Positions 5,080 through 11,880 of a stretch of 13,683 nt of DNA are shown here, piece after piece (positions within the stretch are counted from its first letter, which is position 1; each line of letters opens with the position of its first letter). The notes beneath the pieces are model-generated. The model was given only the letters and a program-made list of their open reading frames with translations. It searched no databases and was not told the DNA's origin. Where the stretch lies: positions 1-13,683 of the forward strand of contig JAOPYP010000800.1 in assembly GCA_025964635.1 (NCBI GenBank), in the 5' to 3' direction. Source of the DNA: Actinomycetes bacterium (GTDB taxonomy: Bacteria > Actinomycetota > Actinomycetes > Streptosporangiales > Streptosporangiaceae). The translations under genes and the position numbers were made by a program.

Positions 5080-7880
5080 GCCTGGCCGCACAGGCCGCAA
5101 CCACGGTGGTGGCGCTGATCGCTGCCGTGGCCGCAGTCAGCCTGTGGCGCGGTGCCAACCGGCACACAGGCTCTGTCCGGCGTGCGTACCGGGTGTTCGC
5201 GCTGGCCTCACTGCTCTGGGGGGCGGGAGCGGTCGGCCAGCAGGCGCTGGTCAGCGCCGCGGCCGGGGCCACGTTCCCGTTCACCGTCGCCGACCTGCCC
5301 GGGCTGCTGGCGCTGCCCGCCCTGGTGACCGGGCTGTACAGCCTCGGATCACGGCGCGAGGCGGCGCGCCATCCGCTGGCCCAGCCCCACCGGGCCCGGA
5401 TCGGCACCGCGGTGGCGCGCGCCGCGGACGGGTACGTGGTGGCGTCCGCCCTGTTCATCGTCGCCTGGATCACGGTGCTGAGCGCCGGGTACGCGCGCTC
5501 GGGTGATGACCCGCGCACGTTCGCCGCCGAGCTCGTCCATCCCCTCGCCGACCTGCTCGTGCTCGGCGCCGTGCTCCCCCTCGCGGTAGCGGCCGGCCGG
5601 CGGGGTGCCGCCCCGGTCCTCGCCCTGCTCGCGGTAACCGTGAGCGACACGCTCGCCGTAGGAGCCAAGGTCACCAACGGGCACCCCGGCGTGGCTTCCC
5701 AGTTGCTGCTGATCGCCGGCTTCTGCGTGCTGGGCAGCGCCCCGTGGCTGGGTGGCTCACGGCGCGCCGGCGCCGGGGATGCGGCGGCGCAGTTCACCCG
5801 GGCCGGGGCGCACGCTACGACCGCGCTGGCCGCGCTGAGCGCGGCGGCGGCCGCGCTGGTGCTGATCGGCTGGGTCCTGGCGGGCAGTCCGGCGGCCGAG
5901 CCGGTGCTGGCCCTGCTCACCGGGACCGCGCTGCTGGCGCTGACCGCCCGGGTCGTGATCCTGGCCCACCGGGACAGCATCCGGTCCCGGCTCTGGCATG
6001 AATCCGGCCAGCAGTTCCGCGAGCTGGCCGACCGGATCAGCGACGTGGTGCTGGTGTGTGACTACGCCGGGGCGATCAGCTACGCGAGCCCCACGGTCCG
6101 CGACTACGGGTACACCCCAGCTGGCCTGGAAGGCCAGGTCCTGACCGACCTGGTGCACCCGGAGGACCGGCTGGGCGGGCTGCGCGCGGTCCGGGAGGCG
6201 GCGTCGGTGGCGGGCGCGCCGGCCCAGCCGGTCCGCTTCTCCTGCCGGGTCCGCGCGGCCGACGGGACCTGGCGGTACGTCGAGACGGTCATCTCGCGGC
6301 ATCGCAGCCAGGGCGCCCCCGACCGGCTGCTGGTCACGTCGCGGGACGTCAGCGACCAGGTGGCGCTGCGCCGCCAGATCGCCCACCTGACGTACCACGA
6401 CGGGCTGACCGGGCTGCCCAACCGCGCCTACCTGGAGGAGCGGGCGCGGGAGGTACTCAGCCGCTCGGACCTGGAGACTACGGGCGTGGCTGGGGTCATC
6501 CTGGTGGACCTGGACGCGTTCACCAGCGTGAACGACGCCGCGGGTCCCAGCGCGGGAGACCTGGTCCTCGCCCAGGTGGCGCGGCGGCTGCGCGCGGTGG
6601 TGCCGCCGCGCGCCACGGTGGCGCGCTGGGGCGGCGACGTGTTCGCGGTCCTGATCGAGGAAGCCGCCTCCGCCGGTGAGATCATCGAGGTGGCCCAGCG
6701 CATCCTGGCCAGTGTGGCCGCCGACCCGTTCCGGGCCGCCGACCGCAGCGTCCCCCTGTCGGCCAGCGTCGGTGTCGCGCTCGCGGACGGCAGCCCGGCC
6801 GGGTACGTCTGGCGTAACGCGGACGCCGCGGTGTCCCGGGCCAAGGACTCCGGCGGCGGGCGGCTGGAGGTCTTCCCGGCGCTGCCGCACCCCGACAACC
6901 GGCGCCGCCTGACCCTCGCGGCGCAGCTGAGCCGGGCTCTCAGCCAGGACCAGCACGCAGAGCCCCAGCACGGTGAGCAGCAGCACGGTGAGGGCCAGCA
7001 CGGCGAGGGCGAGCACGGCGAGGGCCAGGTCGGCGCAGGCCGGTTGGAGCTGGCGTACCGGCCCGTCGCGGACCTGGCCAGCTCCCAGATCATCGGCGCG
7101 GAGGCGCTGCCCCGCTGGCGGGGGGACGGGGCCGAGGTGCCGCGCCCGGAGTTCCTGGCGGCCGCCGAGATCGCCCGGGTGACCACCGAGCTCGGCGACT
7201 GGATGCTGCGTGAGTCGTGCGCGCAGGCGGCCACCTGGTGGCGGGACGGCTGGGAGGCCAGCCTGTGGCTGCGCTCCCCGGCCGGGCAGACGACCGCGCC
7301 GTTCAGCGAGTCAGTGCTGGGCGCGCTGGCGGACAGCGGGCTCGCCCCGGCCGCGCTCGTCCTGGAGGTCGCCCCCCTGGTGCTGGCCGAGGATGACGAT
7401 GCCGTCCTGCGCGGGCTCGGTGAGCTGCGCGAGCGGGGTGTCCGGCTGGCCGTGGATGTCTCGGGGGCGGGGTACGGCTCGCTGGCCCGGCTCAGCCGCC
7501 ATCCGGTCGACCTGGTCCGGATCGGCCCGGATCTGGTGGCGGGCCTGGGCGTGGACGCCGCGGCCGAGACCCTGATCAAGGCGCTGGTCCGGGTGGGCAA
7601 GGACCTCGGCATCCAGGTGGTCGCGGACGGGATCGAGCGGGCCGAGCAGCGTGACCTGCTGGCCGCCATGGGCTGCGTGCTCGGCCTGGGGCCGTTCGTG
7701 GCCGGGATGGTGCCGCCCGCCAGCATCCCGGGCCACCCTGGTGGCTATGGCCGGGACATGGCCCACGGCCCAGCCGGGGACATGACCGGGGGGCACGGGC
7801 GGGCCGGGGAGCACGGGGCGGCCGGCGGGCAGATCCCCTTCGGCGACGTCATCTCACCAGCCCGTCATCTCGCTAGCTGA
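5076..7880 (+). CDS. Membrane PAS-GGDEF-EAL protein, probably catalytically degenerate c-di-GMP family member
   Basis: A 934-residue protein. Residues 1-297 form about eight or nine hydrophobic helices (for example 8-24, 39-60, 119-138, 152-173, 206-225, 248-269, 276-297), so this is an integral membrane sensor. A PAS/PAC domain spans about 312-430. The GGDEF domain (about 435-600) keeps LTYHDGLTGLPNR and DLDAF, but its signature is G519-G-D-V522-F, with Val in place of the metal-binding Glu, and the RxxD inhibitory site is absent. The EAL domain (about 655-885) keeps E676 (EAL), E764 and D794. It has lost the conserved Asn (W731), the second Asp of DDFG (V795), the KID Lys and Asp (R815, G817), the AEG Glu (D851) and the QG Gln (L871). 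A His-rich pentapeptide repeat links the two domains, and the C-terminal 45 residues are Gly/His-rich. Family enzymes make or hydrolyse c-di-GMP; this one more likely binds nucleotide or partners without turnover (inference). Its position before ilvB matches S. coelicolor cdgF as I recall it. Confidence 0.9.
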   Translation: MSLAAQAATTVVALIAAVAAVSLWRGANRHTGSVRRAYRVFALASLLWGAGAVGQQALVSAAAGATFPFTVADLPGLLALPALVTGLYSLGSRREAARHPLAQPHRARIGTAVARAADGYVVASALFIVAWITVLSAGYARSGDDPRTFAAELVHPLADLLVLGAVLPLAVAAGRRGAAPVLALLAVTVSDTLAVGAKVTNGHPGVASQLLLIAGFCVLGSAPWLGGSRRAGAGDAAAQFTRAGAHATTALAALSAAAAALVLIGWVLAGSPAAEPVLALLTGTALLALTARVVILAHRDSIRSRLWHESGQQFRELADRISDVVLVCDYAGAISYASPTVRDYGYTPAGLEGQVLTDLVHPEDRLGGLRAVREAASVAGAPAQPVRFSCRVRAADGTWRYVETVISRHRSQGAPDRLLVTSRDVSDQVALRRQIAHLTYHDGLTGLPNRAYLEERAREVLSRSDLETTGVAGVILVDLDAFTSVNDAAGPSAGDLVLAQVARRLRAVVPPRATVARWGGDVFAVLIEEAASAGEIIEVAQRILASVAADPFRAADRSVPLSASVGVALADGSPAGYVWRNADAAVSRAKDSGGGRLEVFPALPHPDNRRRLTLAAQLSRALSQDQHAEPQHGEQQHGEGQHGEGEHGEGQVGAGRLELAYRPVADLASSQIIGAEALPRWRGDGAEVPRPEFLAAAEIARVTTELGDWMLRESCAQAATWWRDGWEASLWLRSPAGQTTAPFSESVLGALADSGLAPAALVLEVAPLVLAEDDDAVLRGLGELRERGVRLAVDVSGAGYGSLARLSRHPVDLVRIGPDLVAGLGVDAAAETLIKALVRVGKDLGIQVVADGIERAEQRDLLAAMGCVLGLGPFVAGMVPPASIPGHPGGYGRDMAHGPAGDMTGGHGRAGEHGAAGGQIPFGDVISPARHLAS
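6951..7040 (+). repeat. Six in-frame 15-base tandem repeats encoding a His/Glu pentapeptide
   Basis: Six consecutive 15-base units begin at 6951, 6966, 6981, 6996, 7011 and 7026. They encode QHAEP, QHGEQ, QHGEG, QHGEG, EHGEG and QVGAG, residues 626-655, exactly between the GGDEF and EAL domains. Histidine recurs every five residues five times. The near-identity of the central units at DNA level suggests recent expansion by slippage. Histidine and glutamate at fixed spacing could bind a divalent metal, but that is only an inference. Confidence 0.9.
7788..7809 (+). other. Potential G-quadruplex motif near the 3' end of the GGDEF/EAL gene
   Basis: On the + (coding) strand there are four G-runs of 6, 3, 3 and 4 bases separated by loops of 3, 1 and 2 bases, encoding part of the Gly/His-rich tail. 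This satisfies the usual G3+N1-7 rule. Such motifs arise often by chance in genomes this GC-rich, so a function is unproven. Confidence 0.4.
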
Positions 7881-7898
7881 GACGAATGGGCTCTCAAG

Positions 7899-7927
7899 TT
7901 GACGGCAGCCCGGGACTGGGACAGAGT
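7899..7927 (+). promoter_or_regulatory. Candidate promoter of the ilvB leader and ilvBNC operon
   Basis: TTGACG at 7899-7904 (five of six matches to TTGACA) is followed after exactly 17 bases by CAGAGT at 7922-7927, one base from the actinobacterial -10 form TAGAGT. The expected start at about 7934-7935 coincides with the GTG of the leader peptide. The promoter begins 18 bases after the stop of the GGDEF/EAL gene, with no terminator between, so readthrough from that gene is also possible. Confidence 0.6.
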
Positions 7928-7934
7928 GATACCC

Positions 7935-7982
7935 GTGTCCGGTAATCCCGTGATCGTACTCAACAGGCGCGCAAGCAGCTGA
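7935..7982 (+). CDS. ilvB attenuator leader peptide
   Basis: GTG at 7935 opens a 15-codon frame, MSGNPVIVLNRRASS, ending in TGA at 7980-7982. Codons 6-9 (7950-7961) are GTG ATC GTA CTC, that is Val-Ile-Val-Leu in a row, the products of the pathway encoded downstream; GTA is an uncommon codon in GC-rich actinomycetes. This matches the known logic of branched-chain attenuation, as described for the Corynebacterium glutamicum ilvBNC leader. The peptide would act in cis, through stalling of its ribosome when charged Val, Ile or Leu tRNA is scarce. The predicted transcription start falls on the GTG itself, so it may be translated from a leaderless mRNA. An in-frame GTG at 7926 would extend it to 18 residues (MIPV...), which could be used on readthrough transcripts from upstream. 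Confidence 0.7.
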   Translation: MSGNPVIVLNRRASS

Positions 7983-8003
7983 CTTAGCCAGCTACCTGCG
8001 TGC
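7967..8003 (+). promoter_or_regulatory. Attenuator hairpin overlapping the leader-peptide stop codon
   Basis: Bases 7967-7981 pair with 7989-8003 around a seven-base loop (ACTTAGC). Twelve of fifteen positions are Watson-Crick pairs, with one G-T wobble and two mismatches. The 5' arm covers the last five leader codons and the first bases of the stop codon, so a ribosome reaching the end would melt it. The position corresponds to the 1:2 (pause) hairpin of classical attenuators. I could not find a strong competing antiterminator pairing by eye; TAGC 7985-7988 with GCTA 8002-8005 is the best short candidate. Confidence 0.6.
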
Positions 8004-8004
8004 T

Positions 8005-8038
8005 ACCCTCGTCCGCCCCACGGCGCCGAGGGTTTTTT
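8005..8038 (+). terminator. Intrinsic (attenuator) terminator upstream of ilvB
   Basis: ACCCTCG at 8005-8011 pairs perfectly with CGAGGGT at 8027-8033. Inside, CGCC (8014-8017) pairs with GGCG (8022-8025) around CCAC. The stem runs into six Ts (8033-8038) and then GTT. This is a textbook rho-independent terminator, rare in a genome this GC-rich. It lies before, not after, a gene: it ends 42 bases upstream of the ilvB ATG and one base after the leader hairpin. That placement makes it the terminator of an attenuator. It could also limit readthrough from the GGDEF/EAL gene. Confidence 0.85.
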
Positions 8039-8079
8039 GTTGCCCACCAGCTACCCGACCGCAGACGAGGAAGCTTGCG

Positions 8080-10155
8080 ATGACCGACCAGACGACCGCG
8101 GCCCCCCCGGGCCCCGGACTGGCAGGCACGGCACGAAAGGGCCCCGGCCCCACCCCGCGCGACCTAGCAGCCCGCGCCGCGTCACGCGATGCGGCCGATA
8201 CTCACTCCGGCCCGGCCCAGCCGGGAGCCGCCCCGGCGCCCGGCGAACGGCCCCGCACTGACCCGGGCCCGCGCCAGGACGCGGCGCACCGCGGCGACCC
8301 CGCACCGCGGGCCGACGCCGCGGCCGGCACCCGGATGACCGGTGCCTCCGCGCTGGTCCGGGCGCTGGAGAAGCTGGGCGTGGACGTCGTGTTCGGCATC
8401 CCCGGCGGAGCTATCCTCCCGCTCTACGACCCGCTCTTCGACTCGCCCTCGGTCCGTCACATCCTGGTCCGCCACGAGCAGGGCGCGGGTCACGCGGCCA
8501 CCGGCTACGCGCAGGTGACCGGGCGGCCGGGGGTGTGCATGGCCACCTCGGGTCCCGGGGCGACCAACCTGGTGACCCCGCTCTCCGACGCCTACATGGA
8601 CTCGGTGCCGGTGGTTGCCATCACCGGCCAGGTGCCGTCCAGCCTGATCGGCACGGACGGCTTCCAGGAAGCCGATATCTCCGGCATCACGCTGCCGGTC
8701 ACCAAGCACAACTTCCTGGTCACCAAGGCTGAGGACATCGCGCGCACGGTGGCTGAGGCGTTCCACGTGGCCTCCACCGGCCGCCCGGGGCCGGTGCTGG
8801 TCGACGTGGCCAAGGACGCGCTGCAGGCAGAGACCGAATTCCGCTGGCCGCCCACCTTCGACCTGCCCGGTTACCACCCGGTGACCCGGCCGCACTCCCG
8901 GCAGGTCCGCGAGGCGGCCCGGCTGATCGCCGGGGCCAGCCGCCCGGTCCTGTACGTGGGCGGCGGCGTGCTCAAGGCGGGCGCCAGCCAGGAACTGCTC
9001 GAGCTGGCCGAGATGACCGGCATCCCGGTCGTCACCACCCTGATGGCGCGGGGCGGCTTCCCCGGCAGTCACCGCCAGAACCTCGGCATGCCCGGCATGC
9101 ACGGCACCGTGGCGGCGGTCGGCGCGCTGCAGAAATCGGACCTGCTCGTCACCCTCGGCGCGCGGTTCGATGACCGGGTGACCGGCAAGCTGGACAGCTT
9201 CGCGCCCGGCGCCGCGGTGGTGCACGCGGACATCGACCCCGCGGAGATCTCCAAGAACCGGCGCGCCGACGTGCCCATCGTGGGGGACTGCCGCGAGGTG
9301 ATCACCGAGCTGATCGCCGCGGTCGCCGCCGAGTTCCAGGCCGGCCACCGCACCGACCTGGCCGCCTGGTGGTCCCAGCTGGATGCCTGGCGCAGCACCT
9401 ACCCGCTCGGATACGACGAGCCCGGGGACGGCTCCCTGTCCCCGCAGCACGTGATCGAGCGGATCGGGAAGATCGCCGGCCCGGACGCCATCTACGTGGC
9501 CGGGGTGGGCCAGCATCAGATGTGGGCCGCCCAGTTCATCAGCCACGAGAAGCCCGGTCACTGGCTGAACTCGGGCGGGGCCGGCACCATGGGCTACGCG
9601 GTGCCCGCCGCGATGGGCGCCAAGGTGGGCAACCGGGACGCGTGCGTCTGGGCCATCGACGGTGACGGCTGCTTCCAGATGACCAACCAGGAGCTCGCCA
9701 CCTGCGCGGTGGAGGGCATCCCGGTCAAGATCGCCATCATCAACAACGGCAACCTCGGCATGGTCCGCCAGTGGCAGACGCTGTTCTACAACGAGCGGTA
9801 CTCCAACACCGACCTCGACCGCCGGGCGCACACCCTCCAGGCCGCGGCCGGCCCCGAGGCCGGCGTGGCCGACGACGCCCCGCGGCACGACCCCGCGCCT
9901 TCCGGGGGCGGCACCCGCATTCCCGACTTCGTCAAGCTCGCCGAGGCCTACGGGTGCGTCGGCCTGCGCTGCGAGGAGGCCGGGAGCGTGGACGCGGTGA
10001 TCGAGCAGGCCATGAACATTAATGACCGCCCCGTGGTGGTCGACTTCATCGTGCACCGCGACGCCATGGTCTGGCCCATGGTCGCCGCGGGCACCAGCAA
10101 TGACGACATCGTCGTCGCGCGGAACATGGCGCCGGACTGGGATGTGACCGAATGA
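8080..10155 (+). CDS. ilvB: Acetolactate synthase (acetohydroxyacid synthase), large catalytic subunit
   Basis: This is the ThDP-dependent catalytic subunit of acetohydroxyacid synthase. It condenses two pyruvates to 2-acetolactate, or pyruvate with 2-oxobutyrate to 2-aceto-2-hydroxybutyrate, the first common step of Val/Leu/Ile synthesis. The N-terminal domain holds the catalytic Glu133 in RHEQGAGHAATGYAQ. The central FAD-type domain follows. The C-terminal ThDP/Mg motif is GDG at 528-530, continuing to NN at 555-556. Length is 691 residues against roughly 600-615 usual. The excess is an 85-residue Pro/Ala/Arg-rich, probably disordered N-terminus before RMTGASALVRALE, and a low-complexity loop at about 577-611 where some actinomycete homologues also carry an insertion. 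ATG 8080 is chosen because GAGGAAG (8067-8073) precedes it by six bases; ATG 8335 at Met86 has no comparable site. Regulated by the upstream attenuator and, by family knowledge, by feedback through IlvN. Confidence 0.97.
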   Translation: MTDQTTAAPPGPGLAGTARKGPGPTPRDLAARAASRDAADTHSGPAQPGAAPAPGERPRTDPGPRQDAAHRGDPAPRADAAAGTRMTGASALVRALEKLGVDVVFGIPGGAILPLYDPLFDSPSVRHILVRHEQGAGHAATGYAQVTGRPGVCMATSGPGATNLVTPLSDAYMDSVPVVAITGQVPSSLIGTDGFQEADISGITLPVTKHNFLVTKAEDIARTVAEAFHVASTGRPGPVLVDVAKDALQAETEFRWPPTFDLPGYHPVTRPHSRQVREAARLIAGASRPVLYVGGGVLKAGASQELLELAEMTGIPVVTTLMARGGFPGSHRQNLGMPGMHGTVAAVGALQKSDLLVTLGARFDDRVTGKLDSFAPGAAVVHADIDPAEISKNRRADVPIVGDCREVITELIAAVAAEFQAGHRTDLAAWWSQLDAWRSTYPLGYDEPGDGSLSPQHVIERIGKIAGPDAIYVAGVGQHQMWAAQFISHEKPGHWLNSGGAGTMGYAVPAAMGAKVGNRDACVWAIDGDGCFQMTNQELATCAVEGIPVKIAIINNGNLGMVRQWQTLFYNERYSNTDLDRRAHTLQAAAGPEAGVADDAPRHDPAPSGGGTRIPDFVKLAEAYGCVGLRCEEAGSVDAVIEQAMNINDRPVVVDFIVHRDAMVWPMVAAGTSNDDIVVARNMAPDWDVTE

Positions 10156-10193
10156 GCCAGGGGCTGGCCCGCCTTCGTGATCAGGAGCCGACT

Positions 10194-10745
10194 ATGAACA
10201 GGCACACGCTCTCGGTGCTGGTGGAGAACAAGCCGGGCGTGCTCGTCCGGATCGCGGGCCTGTTCTCGCGCCGCGGGTTCAACATCGACTCGCTCGCGGT
10301 CGGGCCCACCGAGCACCCGGAGATCTCCCGGATGACGATCGTGGTGGACTGCGCGGATCACCCGCTGGAGCAGGTGACCAAGCAGCTCAATAAGCTGATC
10401 AACGTGCTCAAGATCGTGGAGCTCGAGCCCACCGCCTCGGTGCAGCGCGAGTTGCTGCTGATCAAGGTGCGGGCCGACCTGGAGAGCAGGTCGCGCGTGC
10501 TGGAGACCGTGACGCTGTTCCGTGCCAAGGTGGTCGACGTGGCCCAGGACGCGGTCACGGTCGAGGCGACCGGCAACCGCGACAAGCTCGACGCCCTGAT
10601 CAGGGTGCTCGAGCCGTTCGGGATCAAGGAACTCGTCCAGTCCGGCATGGTCGCGCTCGGCCGTGGCGGCCGGTCGATCACGGACCGGGCCCTGCGTCCG
10701 GTGGACCGGGTGGCCGAACGCAGCGGGGCGGGCGCGGCACCATAA
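10194..10745 (+). CDS. ilvN: Acetolactate synthase, small regulatory subunit
   Basis: The 183-residue regulatory subunit activates IlvB and confers feedback inhibition by branched-chain amino acids, usually valine. An N-terminal ACT domain (about residues 3-75) is recognisable from HTLSVLVENKPGVLVRIAGL and FSRRGFNIDSLAVG. The C-terminal ALS_ss domain contains the conserved LEPFGIKELVQSGMVALGRG, followed by SITDRALRPVDR. I chose ATG 10194 because AGGAG at 10183-10187 precedes it by six bases and the family starts with a similar short N-terminus before HTLSVLVE. An upstream in-frame ATG at 10152 overlaps the ilvB stop (ATGA) and would add 14 residues without family similarity; coupling through that overlap is possible. 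Length from 10194 is slightly above family norm because of a short Ala/Gly tail. Confidence 0.94.
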   Translation: MNRHTLSVLVENKPGVLVRIAGLFSRRGFNIDSLAVGPTEHPEISRMTIVVDCADHPLEQVTKQLNKLINVLKIVELEPTASVQRELLLIKVRADLESRSRVLETVTLFRAKVVDVAQDAVTVEATGNRDKLDALIRVLEPFGIKELVQSGMVALGRGGRSITDRALRPVDRVAERSGAGAAP

Positions 10746-10763
10746 CCGTGCGGTCCCGGCCGC

Positions 10764-10796
10764 GAGCACCGTGGTGGCAGTGAGCACCGTGGTGGC
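10764..10796 (+). repeat. Two 15-base direct repeats in the ilvN-ilvC spacer
   Basis: GAGCACCGTGGTGGC occurs at 10764-10778 and again at 10782-10796, an exact copy separated by three bases (period 18). The spacer between ilvN and ilvC is 108 bases, longer than the other joins in the operon. No terminator or clear promoter is seen there. The repeat could be a tandem operator, an RNA processing element or a neutral duplication. Confidence 0.7.
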
Positions 10797-10853
10797 CGGG
10801 CCCGCAGCGGCGGCCCGTGGTTGAGATCAGGAAGCAGTAGCGAAAGGCAGACA

Positions 10854-11867
10854 ATGGCAGACATCTTCTATGACGACGGTGCCGACCTCAGCATCATCCA
10901 GGGCCGGCACGTCGCCGTCCTCGGGTACGGCAGCCAGGGTCACGCGCACGCCCTGTCGCTGCGTGACTCGGGGGTCAACGTCCGGATCGGGCTCCCGGAG
11001 GGCTCCCGCAGCCGGGAGAGCGCGGCCAGCGAGGGGTTGCGGGTCGTCACCCCCCGCGAGGCATGCGAAGAGGCCGACCTGATCATGGTGCTGGCCCCGG
11101 ACACCGTGCAGCGGGCGCTGTACGCCGAGGCCATCGAGCCGAGCCTGGTGGACGGCGACGCGCTGTTCTTCGCGCACGGCCTGAACATCCGCTACCAGCT
11201 CATCCGCCCGCCCGCGGGCGTGGACGTGTGCATGGTGGCCCCCAAGGGCCCGGGCCACCTGGTCCGCCGCCAGTTCTCCGAGGGACGCGGCGTACCGGTG
11301 CTCGTCGCGGTGGAGCAGGACGCCACCGGGAACGCCTGGCCGCTGACCCTGTCCTACGCCAAGGGCATCGGCGGCACCCGGGCCGGCGCGCTGGTCACCA
11401 CGTTCAAGGAGGAGACCGAGACCGATCTGTTCGGGGAGCAGGCCGTGCTCTGCGGTGGTGTCTCCGAACTCATCAGGGCCGGGTTCGACACGCTGGTCGA
11501 GGCGGGCTACCAGCCCGAGATCGCCTACTTCGAGTGCCTGCACGAGATGAAGCTGATCGTGGACCTGATGTACGAGGGCGGCATCTCCAAGATGTACTGG
11601 TCCGTGTCGGACACCGCCGAGTTCGGCGGCTACACCCGCGGGCCGCGGCTGGTGGACGAGCGGAGCCGCGAGGAGATGCGCCGGATCCTCGGCGAAGTGC
11701 AGGACGGCACGTTCACCCGTGAGCTGATCGAGGAGTTCGACGCCGGGCGGCCGAACTTCCTCAAGCGGCGTGAGGCGTCGCGGGCGGACCAGATCGAGCA
11801 GGTCGGCGCGCAGCTTCGGCCGCTGATGAGCTGGCTGGACTCCTCGGGTGACGCGGACGGTTCGTGA
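10854..11867 (+). CDS. ilvC: Ketol-acid reductoisomerase (class I)
   Basis: IlvC isomerises and reduces 2-acetolactate or 2-aceto-2-hydroxybutyrate to the dihydroxyacid, using NADPH and Mg2+, directly following the IlvBN reaction. The 337-residue length fits the short class I form. The N-terminal Rossmann domain has G24-Y-G-S-Q-G29 followed by HAHALSLRDSG. The cofactor loop after the second strand reads EGSRSRES (residues 49-56); its Ser/Arg content suggests NADPH rather than NADH. The metal-binding set of the knotted helical domain is present: D191 and E195 in TDLFGEQ, E227 and E231 in ECLHEMK. H108 and K131 are at their expected places. ATG 10854 is preferred, with GAAAGG at 10842-10847 six bases upstream; a TTG at 10821 would add 11 residues of no family character. 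It ends the ilvBNC unit and is followed closely by a strong inverted repeat. Confidence 0.97.
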   Translation: MADIFYDDGADLSIIQGRHVAVLGYGSQGHAHALSLRDSGVNVRIGLPEGSRSRESAASEGLRVVTPREACEEADLIMVLAPDTVQRALYAEAIEPSLVDGDALFFAHGLNIRYQLIRPPAGVDVCMVAPKGPGHLVRRQFSEGRGVPVLVAVEQDATGNAWPLTLSYAKGIGGTRAGALVTTFKEETETDLFGEQAVLCGGVSELIRAGFDTLVEAGYQPEIAYFECLHEMKLIVDLMYEGGISKMYWSVSDTAEFGGYTRGPRLVDERSREEMRRILGEVQDGTFTRELIEEFDAGRPNFLKRREASRADQIEQVGAQLRPLMSWLDSSGDADGS

Positions 11868-11880
11868 GCAGAACATCTGA

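Noticed and set aside
4907..5506. 199-codon frame starting in the intergenic region and running into the GGDEF/EAL gene
   Set aside because: Most of it lies out of frame inside a well supported membrane domain, and its residue composition after the overlap is that of a shadow frame.
6951..7040. Short regular repeats as a CRISPR array
   Set aside because: Units are contiguous 15-base in-frame codon repeats without spacers, inside an intact coding sequence.
8182..10056. 624-codon open frame on the minus strand opposite ilvB
   Set aside because: Long antisense frames are expected in GC-rich coding DNA; the translation is His/Gly/Arg/Asp-rich with no domain, and ilvB on the other strand is unambiguous.
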